The notes under the pieces were generated by a model. The model was not told where the DNA came from and did no database searches. It saw nothing but the letters and a program-made list of their open reading frames with translations. From Lentisphaerota bacterium (lineage in GTDB: Bacteria > Verrucomicrobiota > Kiritimatiellia > JAAZAB01): 28,105 nucleotides of DNA. Shown piece by piece: positions 16,574 through 24,984 of this stretch. The stretch is taken from the NCBI GenBank assembly GCA_020201415.1, contig JAIVGW010000231.1, positions 5,629 through 33,733 on the forward strand. The letters run 5' to 3'. Both the position numbers and the translations under genes were made by a program. Every line of letters begins with the position of its first letter. Position 1 is the stretch's first letter.

Positions 16574-17560
16574 TTACTTCCGGAGCGCCAATGAACGATT
16601 TGGACTGGACCACAGGATACGCGCCGCCCATATGGTGTTGTCGCTGCCATACTGCTCACACCCGACTGGCTGCATCCATTCCGACACAACCACCCATGTT
16701 TCATTTTCCGTGACATCACACACCGAGAAATTTCCGAGACGCGCGCCGCGATTCGGGACAAGTTCACGTTCCGTTTCCCGCATTACCGTCATATCCTCCG
16801 GATCAACTTGAGCGATCATCAATGGAGCTCGATGGCGGAATACATGATCGTTGTTCAATCCACGGCGCGTATAGACAAGAAACAAACCATCACTGTGCGT
16901 CACCCAATGCTGCTGGGTATTGTAATTGCCCAGTTCTGAGCCATCGTCGAAGCGCCAGGGACGCGGCAGGTCAAAATTAAGCCCATCGTTACTGGCGGAA
17001 ACATAACCGCGGACATCATTGCGCAGAGTCAGGTAAAAACGCCCGTTGTAAAAGGTGATCGAGGGCTCGCAGAAGCCGCGCGGGTCGGATATTGTCATTT
17101 CCGTGCCGTGCTCCAGATACTGCAGCTTTGTGCCGTTGAAGGCACAACGTAAAACAGTCGATGCACTACATGTTTTTTTATTATCCGACAGGGGTTTCAA
17201 GTAGACAGGCAGCAATATTGTGCCATCCTTGCTGTCATAACGCTGAGTGCTGCCGGCGCCGGCCGCCGCAAACTCCGGACGGTCCGGCAGTTCCAGAATC
17301 TGCCAGGGCTGCCAGGTTCGCTTGTCGGCATTATAGGTGGAATATGCCGGATGCCGCCGACTGCCGGTCAGGGGATGTCTGTCACCGCAATACCGCACGG
17401 TATGGCCGGTGGAAAGCAGGGTTTGCGTGGCGGCTGTAAGCACTATAGTGGGATGCGGCCCGTTATGGCGCGAGGGAATCACGCCGGCGCGCGCTTGCGC
17501 CCAGAATGTACGGCCATTAAACCCCTGGCGTACCGCAATGTGATCAATTTTATATTCCAT
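16574..17560 (-). CDS. Sialidase-superfamily (BNR/Asp-box) protein
   Basis: 328 residues from ATG 17560 (MEYKIDHIAVRQGFNGRTF), with AAGG ten bases upstream; an earlier ATG at 17629 overlaps the previous gene. The layout is that of six-bladed sialidase-type propellers: an early HPTIVLTAATQ strand, ISDPRGFCEPSITFYNGRFYLTLR, an Asp-box-like YVSASNDGLNFDLPRPW, and SELGNYNTQQHWVTHSDGLFLVYTRR. The conserved Glu in FCEPSITF is the kind of residue found at sialidase active sites. No signal peptide. PVC genomes have many such proteins and most do not act on sialic acid, so the substrate is open. It starts 28 bases after the preceding propeller gene. Confidence 0.7.
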   Translation of the reverse strand: MEYKIDHIAVRQGFNGRTFWAQARAGVIPSRHNGPHPTIVLTAATQTLLSTGHTVRYCGDRHPLTGSRRHPAYSTYNADKRTWQPWQILELPDRPEFAAAGAGSTQRYDSKDGTILLPVYLKPLSDNKKTCSASTVLRCAFNGTKLQYLEHGTEMTISDPRGFCEPSITFYNGRFYLTLRNDVRGYVSASNDGLNFDLPRPWRFDDGSELGNYNTQQHWVTHSDGLFLVYTRRGLNNDHVFRHRAPLMIAQVDPEDMTVMRETERELVPNRGARLGNFSVCDVTENETWVVVSEWMQPVGCEQYGSDNTIWAARILWSSPNRSLALRK

Positions 17561-17588
17561 TGATGAGGCGCCTTTATATATTGAGAAA

Positions 17589-19172
17589 TCACGCAAACAC
17601 AAAGCCATACAAGGCCGTGTTTTGAGCACGGAATGCCAACCGGACCGGTTGTCCGGTCCATACCGGAGTTGTGGCGGTTACCTTCCAACTCACGCGAAGT
17701 CGAACACCGTCACCGGCCACATCTTTACAATCAGTGTATGAATATCCGGGCAAAGGTCGTCCAGCCTCGTCGCGCAGTTCCACACGCAGGTGGCCGCCGG
17801 GGGCGACATTTGCATTTAAAAACAATTGCGGGGCGTCAGTGACAACCGGCCGCGTTACCAATTCCGCCGGTATTGATCCGGCATCAAGCGAAAAAAAACC
17901 TTCCTTACGTATACGGCCCAGGCCGATGCTGGGCAGAAAACGTCGGCCGGCCTGCACTTCGGCGCGGAATTTATCACGCATTTCCGGGGTAAAACCATTA
18001 CGGATAGCGTGCCCTTCGTTGTGTCCCACATAATAGATCCACCACTCGTCTCCAACCTCCACAGGCAAGGTATGATAAAATATCATATGACTGTCGAATG
18101 CGTCGGGAGCTCCGCGCGGGATGATTGGCAAACGGCCGCCAAGGCGTTTCCAATGGAACAGGTCACGACTGGCCGCGAGCTGGACTTCAACCAGCGCATA
18201 CTGATTCTTGCCACCAACTCTTTCCAGCGAACAGGATGCATCGTACACCCAGAGCATGCCCAAAAACACATCACCACAGCGAAAAACAAACATACCGTAG
18301 AATTCACAGCGATAGTCTGCAGCATTGTCATAAGTCAGGATGTCGCGGGCGGCAATCAGGCGATCCGCGGCCATGTCGTCATCCAATATGTCGGGGGTCA
18401 AAGCCAGTTGTCGATCGAAAAATTTGGTAAACGGCGGGCTGGCCGGATCGTCATCAGACACGCAGACGGCAATAGACCGCCGACGCCAGCCATTGATAAA
18501 AACATGCGTTTTAGGAAACAGCGCATATTTAGATGGCGGCATGGGCGCTGAATGCAAAGGATGAAACCAATCCCGGGTTGTGGCGCAAGTGACCACATCC
18601 CCGGAATTGCGCCCTTGTACAACCGGATTGTCTTTCCAGGGACGCCATAGCAGGCCATCGTGGGAAAAGCCCACACCATGTCCGCGCAGTCCTTGCGCGC
18701 CCGGGCCCATCCAAAAAACGGTTTTATACCGAAACTCCGGCGGCTCATCAGGCGCAAACCGCCTGGCATCCAGCCAGCCGTGGCCCTGCCCGCCCAGGTT
18801 GGTTTTCAAATCAATTATGTTGTTTTGCTTCGAACCGTTAAATTCATAACGGCCCAGTTCCGGCCGCTCAAAATGCAGGCCGTCACGGGAAGTGGCCAGA
18901 CAGGCATAGCGCGGATCGGTTTCCTGCCCTAAGCCGGGATAAGCCCCATAAGTGTGATAAAACAGCTTGAATTCATCGTCATCGCGTTCAACATGCAACG
19001 GCCCCCAGAGGGCGCCCTGCCCGGGCATTTCCCAAGGAGCCGCCGGAACGAGCACTGGCTTCGGATTTTTGCTAACCGTGTGAAGTTGCTCAGCAAAGTA
19101 TTTTTTATCAGATATCAGATCATCATCGAGCAATAGCTGAGGACGCAATCCAATATCGAACGGTTTTTCCAT
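17589..19172 (-). CDS. Invertase/arabinanase-like beta-propeller protein (putative glycosidase) B
   Basis: 527 residues, no signal peptide. It opens with GLRPQLLLDDDLISDKKYF, matching the FFWDDFLVD opening of the gene at 14213-15664. It then has ATSRDGLHFERPELGRYEFNG followed by SKQNNII, the family hallmark also seen in that gene, and SRDLFHWKRLGGRLPIIPRG with DSHMIFYHTLP before a C-terminal beta-sandwich (PQLFLNANVAPGGHLRVEL, RLAFRAQNTALYGFVFA). Function is likely glycan hydrolysis or recognition. The 93-base gap before it is AT-rich and holds only a weak candidate promoter (TTGAAT-16-TACACT on the minus strand), so it may also be read from the rhamnose operon upstream. Ribosome binding site is weak. 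Confidence 0.72.
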   Translation of the reverse strand: MEKPFDIGLRPQLLLDDDLISDKKYFAEQLHTVSKNPKPVLVPAAPWEMPGQGALWGPLHVERDDDEFKLFYHTYGAYPGLGQETDPRYACLATSRDGLHFERPELGRYEFNGSKQNNIIDLKTNLGGQGHGWLDARRFAPDEPPEFRYKTVFWMGPGAQGLRGHGVGFSHDGLLWRPWKDNPVVQGRNSGDVVTCATTRDWFHPLHSAPMPPSKYALFPKTHVFINGWRRRSIAVCVSDDDPASPPFTKFFDRQLALTPDILDDDMAADRLIAARDILTYDNAADYRCEFYGMFVFRCGDVFLGMLWVYDASCSLERVGGKNQYALVEVQLAASRDLFHWKRLGGRLPIIPRGAPDAFDSHMIFYHTLPVEVGDEWWIYYVGHNEGHAIRNGFTPEMRDKFRAEVQAGRRFLPSIGLGRIRKEGFFSLDAGSIPAELVTRPVVTDAPQLFLNANVAPGGHLRVELRDEAGRPLPGYSYTDCKDVAGDGVRLRVSWKVTATTPVWTGQPVRLAFRAQNTALYGFVFA

Positions 19173-19265
19173 GGCAATGTTAAGCTTACGCTATGAATCA
19201 GTGTAGGTTTGTTTTAAACTTATTCAAATCAAAGTCACTATCTTGTCTTTATATTCATAAACATC

Positions 19266-20144
19266 TTAAAGCTCAGCCCGCTGCGCGCGCGAATTTCCTG
19301 TTTCTATGGGATGACAGTGATTCCAATTTTCCACGGGCGGCCAATAATGTCGGCTTTTGAAATTTCCCAGCCGTCGTGAAAAATGAATTACACCCGCCTC
19401 CCGCCCGCATTGCCGGGCCGCCAGATGCAGCGCGCGGGCGATGACATCCTGTATGCGCGTTCCAATTCCCACTTCACGGCGCTGGTTAAAATATTGTTCC
19501 AGAGCCCTCAACACTTCCGCCTGCTTCAAGATACAATCCTGCACTGAGGCTGCGGCGATGAACAAACCATGGTTTTGCAAGACCAGCACATCGGGCGCCG
19601 ACTCATAATGACAGCGATATTCAGCTATGTTGTCCGCCACCATAAAGGCCAGCGTCGACCCGGGATCGGTATAGGGCACCCAGAGCGGGGGATGATTGGG
19701 AGCACCCAACGCCTCTACGATCAAGCGCCGTCCCTGGGGATGACAGGCAAGCGCATTAGCGGCAACCGCATGGGAATGCATCACCACACGATCAAGCAGG
19801 GCATGCAGGGGCGTCTCCACGGAAGGCCGGGCGTCCGGCGGGGCGATGACGGCCTGTGACAGCAGTTCCAGGACCTGCAGTTCCCTCTGTTGATCATCAA
19901 GGCTGCGCAGATCCTTCCGATCGAGAAGCGCACGGACACCGGCAAGGTCCACCGCCACCCATCCCCGGCTGTCGGTCATGCCGCCCAGCGGCGTCCCGCT
20001 GGCCTTGACAAGCATGTAGCGGCCGGCATGATCCTTGACGGAGGTATTACCACCGCCGGCCTGGACCAGAAGCGGATTGGCGCCCAGAACGTGGGAAATA
20101 TGCAGTAATTCTTCCAGGTACGGCGAGAAACTTTCATGTGTCAT
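19266..20144 (-). CDS. Class II aldolase, probable rhamnulose-1-phosphate aldolase
   Basis: 292 residues of the class II aldolase/adducin family. It has the phosphate-binding motif QAGGGNTSVKD (28-38), the catalytic acid Glu110 in SVETPLHALL, zinc ligands His123 and His125 (VMHSHAVAANAL) and His192 (LQNHGLF). The opening LGANPLLVQAGGGNTSVK resembles the aldolase part of bifunctional rhamnulose-phosphate aldolase/dehydrogenases, but no dehydrogenase domain follows. It lies nine bases after the L-rhamnose isomerase gene and has a strong ribosome binding site (GAGGGGG), so it most likely splits L-rhamnulose 1-phosphate into dihydroxyacetone phosphate and lactaldehyde. Fuculose-phosphate or another aldolase activity is possible. 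No terminator was found behind it. Confidence 0.85.
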   Translation of the reverse strand: MTHESFSPYLEELLHISHVLGANPLLVQAGGGNTSVKDHAGRYMLVKASGTPLGGMTDSRGWVAVDLAGVRALLDRKDLRSLDDQQRELQVLELLSQAVIAPPDARPSVETPLHALLDRVVMHSHAVAANALACHPQGRRLIVEALGAPNHPPLWVPYTDPGSTLAFMVADNIAEYRCHYESAPDVLVLQNHGLFIAAASVQDCILKQAEVLRALEQYFNQRREVGIGTRIQDVIARALHLAARQCGREAGVIHFSRRLGNFKSRHYWPPVENWNHCHPIETGNSRAQRAEL

Positions 20145-20153
20145 TTTACCCCC

Positions 20154-21413
20154 TCAAGCGCGCCTGCCAAGCTCGCGTTTTTCATAGTCCCTGACCTCAT
20201 CCAGCCAGGCCGCGCCGTAAGGCATCCCGGCCCGTTCGCAGGCATAATCCCAGACAAGCGAAAAGGGCATGGTCTTCAGTTCTTCCTGCAGGGCCAGCCG
20301 GGTGGTGTAATCGCCGTCCCGCTCACAAGCACACAACATCTCAAACGGCTCAAGCATGGCGCTCAGCAACCCCTTGCGGATATTGCGCAGGCCTATGATC
20401 CATGACGCAATCCTGTTGATCGTGGCGTCAAACCAGTCGGCCGCGATATCCACCCGGTCCAGATACCCGCCCCGCACCACCTGCTGTGTAATTTCACGAA
20501 CCTCATCCGAGAAAAGCGGCACATGATCGCTATCCCAGCGCACGCCCCGGCTGATATGCAGCAGTATTCGCGGCAGGTGGCAGAGTACCGCGGAAAGTTT
20601 TCCCGCAATGCTCTCGGTTGGATGGAAATGACCGGAATCCAGGCATAACTCGATATTTTTCCTGATGGCATAACCGAGATAAAATTCGTGTGAGCCGACC
20701 ACGTAGCTCTCGGAGGCCAGCCCGAACAATTTACTTTCCACGGCATCACGCACCGCGGCGGTGGGCAAAGACTCCCGCAAGATCTCATCCAGGGATTGCG
20801 CCAGCCGTTCGCGTGGTGAACGCTGGTCGGCCGGCACATCCTTGTATCCATCGGGAATCCATATGTTATGAATACAAGTTCTGCCCAGGGCCGATCCCAT
20901 GGCCGCGGCAATTCTGCGGCAGGCCCGGCCGTGCTCAATCCAGAAATTGCGCACATGCTGGTCATGGTTGGCAAGGGTGAAGCCGTTTGCGGCCAGGGGG
21001 TGCCCGAAAAACGTACCGTTGAAATCGAGACCCAGTTCTTTTTCACGAGCCCAATCGATCCAGCGCGAGAAATGACAAGCCTCCAGTTTGTCACGTTCAA
21101 TCCGCCGGCCTTCCGTCTCGGCATATATGGCATGCAGGTTGAGTCGGTGCCGCCCGGGCACAAGACTCATGGCCCGCTCGACATCCCGGCGCAATTCATC
21201 ACCGGTACGAGCCCGCCCCGGGTAATTACCGGTTGCCATAATCCCGCCGCCGGCCATATTGGTTTGCTCAAATCCGCCAACATCATCACCCTGCCAGCAA
21301 TGCATAGAGACGTCAACCCGCAGCATGCGATCGATCGCGGCATCGGCATCAACGCCTATGGCGGCATAGCGTTCCCTGGCGTATTCGTACATTTTGGCAA
21401 CAGCTGTTCCCAT
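20154..21413 (-). CDS. rhaA: L-rhamnose isomerase
   Basis: 419 residues, the same length as the Escherichia coli enzyme, with close agreement over the C-terminal half. Converts L-rhamnose to L-rhamnulose in the cytoplasm. Metal ligands match with an offset of eight: Glu226, Asp259 (CLDSGHFHPTES), His286 (LLHISR) and Asp326 (AADWFDATINRIA), plus Asp294 and Asp296 (VRWDSDH) for the second metal. HNIWIPDGYKDVP and GSHEFYLGYA are also typical. The start ATG 21413 has GGGAG nine bases upstream. It sits between yyaL-like and aldolase genes with gaps of 27 and 9 bases. No rhamnulokinase gene is in the window. Confidence 0.95.
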   Translation of the reverse strand: MGTAVAKMYEYARERYAAIGVDADAAIDRMLRVDVSMHCWQGDDVGGFEQTNMAGGGIMATGNYPGRARTGDELRRDVERAMSLVPGRHRLNLHAIYAETEGRRIERDKLEACHFSRWIDWAREKELGLDFNGTFFGHPLAANGFTLANHDQHVRNFWIEHGRACRRIAAAMGSALGRTCIHNIWIPDGYKDVPADQRSPRERLAQSLDEILRESLPTAAVRDAVESKLFGLASESYVVGSHEFYLGYAIRKNIELCLDSGHFHPTESIAGKLSAVLCHLPRILLHISRGVRWDSDHVPLFSDEVREITQQVVRGGYLDRVDIAADWFDATINRIASWIIGLRNIRKGLLSAMLEPFEMLCACERDGDYTTRLALQEELKTMPFSLVWDYACERAGMPYGAAWLDEVRDYEKRELGRRA

Positions 21414-21440
21414 AATTGAGCGCTCCCTTCTTGCGTCGGT

Positions 21441-23246
21441 CTAAACTAATTTTGTCCCGCCCGGTGCAGGGGCCCGCAGCGGCCCGCAACGATTGCGATA
21501 GCAGTCCATTACCTCGGCGCCGCGCAACTGCATGACATTGGCCGGCAGCCGGCTCCAGGGCAGAGGCTGCGGGGAGTGGACCAGGTGAAACAGGCCCTGG
21601 CTGAACATGGCAGCCACATTGTAAAAGTCCGCATGATGCGGCGGCCGGTAATCGAGCGGTTCCGGCGGCTCACTGTTCAGGGCCGCCGTCCGGGCCAGTC
21701 CCAATGCAGCCAGCGAAATCGAGGAGGGCACGGGATGATCGAACCATGAGGCCGGCACCGGCGCAAAGTCCGGCGCGGCCGATTCCACCCATCCGTCCGC
21801 CTTGTGGAATCCCGCCACATATTGCGCAAGTTCCCGTGCAAAAGGCAGCCAGTCGGCCTCCCGCTCACCGAGCATGGTGGCCGCCAGCAGCAGCGCGGAG
21901 GCATCGAACAGAAAACCCTGCTGTTGTACCCGCCCATCACACAGACAATGGCCCAGGCGCCGACCGTCCCAGAAAACCTCGCGCAAACGGCAGGCCAGGT
22001 TTTCCGCCCGCTCCTCCCAGGCGGGCCGATCCAGCAGCCGGGCCGCCTGCAGCATGGCGCAAACGGTCAGCGCATTGATGCCGCATAGAATCTTGTCGTC
22101 GCGCATGGGTTGCGGCCGACGGCGGCGCAATTCCAGCAGATCGGCTTCGACCTTGTCCAGCGGTTGATCATTTTTCCGCGTCAGATGAATCCAACCCTCA
22201 AAATTGCCCTGTGACGGCAGGTGGTAAAACTCCGCCAATTCGGCAAATTTCTCCGGACTGAGCACGCGCTTGAGTTCGTCGTACCGCCAGAGGTAGGTCA
22301 TCCCTTCCCGGTGGTCCGTATCGGCATCAAAAGCGGTCGCAAAAAAACCGTCCAGTTCGAAAGTCTCCCGCAGGCAACGCATGATGCCCCCGGCCATGCG
22401 CCGGCTGGCGGGACATGACAACACCCGGGCGGCCAGCGCATGGCACCACAGTCCCAGCGCCTGATCGTAAAGCATTTTTTCAAAATGCGGGATAGTCCAG
22501 CGTGGATCGACGCAATAACGGAAAACCCCACCCTGCAGATGATCGTGCAGACCGCCCCGGCGCATGGCCGTCAACGTCCGACGGCAGACCTCCTCCATTT
22601 CCGGCCGGCCGGCCACAGCCAACTGGTATAAGATAAACAACAGGGTGGCATGCGGCGGAAACTTCGCCCCATGCCCCACCCCGCCCAGCTCACGATCAAA
22701 CCCGGCCAACAGCCCGGCCTCCAAAACGGCCGGCATGACTGGCGGCGGCGGCGTTTCAACAGCTTGGAACGGTTGAATTTGATCCGCCCCGGCCGCGAGG
22801 TAATCCCGCACGCGCCGGGCAATCTCCAGCAGTGACGGCGTATCACCGGCGGCGCGGGCCGGGGCGTAGGTCAGGGCGAACACCGGACGCTGCGGGTCCA
22901 CCAGGAAGACATTCAGCGGCCAACCGCCATGCCCCTGCTGCGACTGCATGAACTGCATTAAATACTGATCCAGATCGGGCCGCGTCTCGCGGTCAACCTT
23001 GATACAGATGAAATGACGGTTGAGAAAATCGGCGGTTTCATGGTCGGAAAAGGCCTCGCGGGCCATGACGTGGCACCAATGACAGGTGGAATAGCCGACG
23101 GAAACAAACAGCGGCAGCCCTGACTCACGGGCCTGCGCCAGGACTTCGGGCGTCCATTCCTGCCACCAGACCGGATTATCGCAATGCTGCCGCAGGTAGG
23201 GCGATGCGGCCCGATCCAGGTTGTTGCGTTCACGTTCGGCCGCCAT
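21441..23246 (-). CDS. YyaL/SPATA20-like thioredoxin-fold (DUF255) protein
   Basis: 601 residues. The N-terminal thioredoxin-like domain begins with the family signature NNLDRAASPYLRQH and holds Cys55-His-Trp-Cys58 in YSTCHWCHVMAREAF, then IKVDRETRPDLD and GHGGWPLNVFL. The rest is an (alpha/alpha)6 barrel like that of N-acylglucosamine 2-epimerases and six-hairpin glycosidases (LQGGVFRYCVDPRW, PHFEKMLYDQALGL, FFATAFDADTDHREG). Biochemical role is unknown; the barrel suggests a sugar ligand. It is somewhat shorter than the roughly 680 residues usual for the family. A strong GGAGG precedes the ATG by four bases. It lies 43 bases after the sulfatase gene and 27 before rhaA, so it belongs to the same operon. 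Confidence 0.9.
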   Translation of the reverse strand: MAAERERNNLDRAASPYLRQHCDNPVWWQEWTPEVLAQARESGLPLFVSVGYSTCHWCHVMAREAFSDHETADFLNRHFICIKVDRETRPDLDQYLMQFMQSQQGHGGWPLNVFLVDPQRPVFALTYAPARAAGDTPSLLEIARRVRDYLAAGADQIQPFQAVETPPPPVMPAVLEAGLLAGFDRELGGVGHGAKFPPHATLLFILYQLAVAGRPEMEEVCRRTLTAMRRGGLHDHLQGGVFRYCVDPRWTIPHFEKMLYDQALGLWCHALAARVLSCPASRRMAGGIMRCLRETFELDGFFATAFDADTDHREGMTYLWRYDELKRVLSPEKFAELAEFYHLPSQGNFEGWIHLTRKNDQPLDKVEADLLELRRRRPQPMRDDKILCGINALTVCAMLQAARLLDRPAWEERAENLACRLREVFWDGRRLGHCLCDGRVQQQGFLFDASALLLAATMLGEREADWLPFARELAQYVAGFHKADGWVESAAPDFAPVPASWFDHPVPSSISLAALGLARTAALNSEPPEPLDYRPPHHADFYNVAAMFSQGLFHLVHSPQPLPWSRLPANVMQLRGAEVMDCYRNRCGPLRAPAPGGTKLV

Positions 23247-23289
23247 GGCTCCTCCCGCCCTTTAGCAGTGAAAATCAATCCGACTCTGG

Positions 23290-24786
23290 TCACGCCAAGC
23301 GGCCGGCGGGCTGTAACCCGGCGGTGGCCGCCCGCTCGTTCAGGAAATCCGCGGCACAGATATCGAATACATCATCGGTCCGTTTAATCCAAGCCAGGAG
23401 CCGCTGGCGGCATTCTTCGGCCACTGACCGGTATCCGTCGTCCGCGATCAGGTTGTTCATTTCGCTGGGATCGCCGGCCAGATCATACAATTCATCAAAA
23501 TCCGCGGCATTGAACACATATTTATAATCGCGCCAGCGCAGCATGCGCTGGGTGTAAAGGAACCGGTGGCCGTGAAACTCGCACATGACATCGTCCGGCC
23601 AGTCCGCAGCCGGATCGGCCATCAACGGCAGCAGGCTGCGACCGTCGTGGCCGTCAGCCGGGGGCACACCGGCCAGGGCCAGGGCCGTCGTGGCCAGGTC
23701 CATATTCAATACGAATTTATCACAGGTTGTCCCGGGTTGTCCCAGACCCGGGACGCTGGCGATCAATGGAATATGATAGGTGTCCTCGTACATGAAGGGC
23801 CCCTTGTCCCAAAGCCCGCCGTGACAGCCGCAGGTATCGCCATGATCGCTGCTGAAGAGGATGGCAGTGGAATCGGCCAGGCCCAGTTCCTCCAGCGCTT
23901 CCACCAGACGCCCCACCTGAGAGTCCACAAAGCTGCACAAGCCCCAATACTTGGCAATCATCTTTTTCCAGGTGGCTTCATCCAGATCTTTGCCGCCGGG
24001 ATAAATCGAGTCACGGAAAATCTGCTGCGCCCGGGGCTTGGATTTCAAGTCATCATAAAAGCTTCCCCAGAGCCGCACATCCTTCGGAAGGTACATCGAG
24101 GCATAGGGCTCCGGCACGTTACAGGGATGATGCGGCCCCCAGAACGAGGTGAACATCATGAACGGCTTACCGGCGGTCTGATACGCATCGGCATACCTGC
24201 GCATGAGATCAATCGAATATTCGGCGGTAAACCACGGCTCGCAGGCCTGGGGTGGCCCGGAAAAAGTCCCGGTCGTGCCGGTGAGCTTGTTGCTGGCGCG
24301 CGCTGATTCCGGAATGCATTCGAGCAGTTCCGGCGGCGCGAGGCCGTTGCGCCGCTGATATTCCAGGATGTAGGGATTGCGCTGGTGGCTGCCGTAACCG
24401 GGCACGTCCATGCCCTCGAATCCGTAAGTAGAAGGAACCTTGGTTGTGCCGCAATGCCATTTTCCGGCATAACCGCAGTTGTACCCGGCGTCCTTGAGGT
24501 CGTTGCTGATCAGCCGGATATGATCGGGGAACTCGTCCGCCACCGGATGCTGATGATCCTGGTTGATCAGCAGCTTGTGCTTATGCGGATACAGTCCCGT
24601 CAACATTGAGGCGCGGGCCGGGGTACAGAGGGCGCAAACGCTGTAGGCATTGCTGAAATTCACGCCGCGGGCCGCGAGGCGGTCCAGGCAGGGCGTTCGA
24701 CAGATGCTTTGTCCGGCCAGGCCCAGCGAATCGTAGCGCTGCTGATCGGTCATTATATATAGAATATTTTTAACTTGCTCGGCCAT
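23290..24786 (-). CDS. Sulfatase (formylglycine-dependent, Cys type)
   Basis: 498 residues from ATG 24786 (MAEQVKNILYIMTDQQRYD), chosen because GGAGAA lies six bases upstream; the upstream ATG at 24837 adds unrelated residues. The motif Cys54-Thr-Pro-Ala-Arg58 followed by ASMLTG is the site converted to formylglycine. Metal and active-site residues include Asp14 and Gln15 (TDQQ), Lys109 and His111 (GYAGKWHCG), and FSSDHGDTCG. It removes a sulfate ester, probably from a carbohydrate. No signal peptide is visible, so it may act on imported oligosaccharides in the cytoplasm; no maturing enzyme (anSME) is in the window. First gene of the sulfatase-yyaL-rhaA-aldolase operon, with a promoter and dyad just upstream. 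Confidence 0.93.
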   Translation of the reverse strand: MAEQVKNILYIMTDQQRYDSLGLAGQSICRTPCLDRLAARGVNFSNAYSVCALCTPARASMLTGLYPHKHKLLINQDHQHPVADEFPDHIRLISNDLKDAGYNCGYAGKWHCGTTKVPSTYGFEGMDVPGYGSHQRNPYILEYQRRNGLAPPELLECIPESARASNKLTGTTGTFSGPPQACEPWFTAEYSIDLMRRYADAYQTAGKPFMMFTSFWGPHHPCNVPEPYASMYLPKDVRLWGSFYDDLKSKPRAQQIFRDSIYPGGKDLDEATWKKMIAKYWGLCSFVDSQVGRLVEALEELGLADSTAILFSSDHGDTCGCHGGLWDKGPFMYEDTYHIPLIASVPGLGQPGTTCDKFVLNMDLATTALALAGVPPADGHDGRSLLPLMADPAADWPDDVMCEFHGHRFLYTQRMLRWRDYKYVFNAADFDELYDLAGDPSEMNNLIADDGYRSVAEECRQRLLAWIKRTDDVFDICAADFLNERAATAGLQPAGRLA

Positions 24787-24844
24787 TTGTTCTTCTCCGG
24801 TATTCGGTTCAGCGGCGGCCAGCGCCGGCCACCGCACTGGGTTC

Positions 24845-24877
24845 GATCAATACCACGCCACGTCGGTGGTGTCAATC
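24845..24877 (-). promoter_or_regulatory. Promoter of the sulfatase-rhamnose operon with overlapping operator-like dyad
   Basis: On the minus strand a perfect TTGACA (24870-24875) is followed by a 17-base spacer and TATTGA (24847-24852), preceded by TG one base before, as in extended -10 promoters. A dyad GATTGACACCAC, nine bases, GTGGTATTGATC (24845-24877) has 9 of 12 arm positions paired, with the inner ACCAC/GTGGT perfect. It covers the -35, spacer and -10. A regulator bound here would block RNA polymerase. The expected transcript start is about 50 bases before the sulfatase ATG. Confidence 0.55.
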
Positions 24878-24912
24878 CGATCCGTAAAAACAGCATCCGG
24901 CCGGGTTTCATA

Positions 24913-24941
24913 TTGCGATTAAAACCGAAAAACGCTAGCAT
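24913..24941 (+). promoter_or_regulatory. Weak candidate promoter for xseA-xseB-dxs
   Basis: TTGCGA (24913-24918), 17 bases, TAGCAT (24936-24941), each four of six to consensus, within an AT-rich part of the 198-base divergent gap 24787-24984 and 44 bases before the xseA ATG. Support is modest. Confidence 0.3.
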
Positions 24942-24984
24942 TTAATTTCACCGTCCGGGCTTTGCCTTTTGCCGCCCGGCCCGC

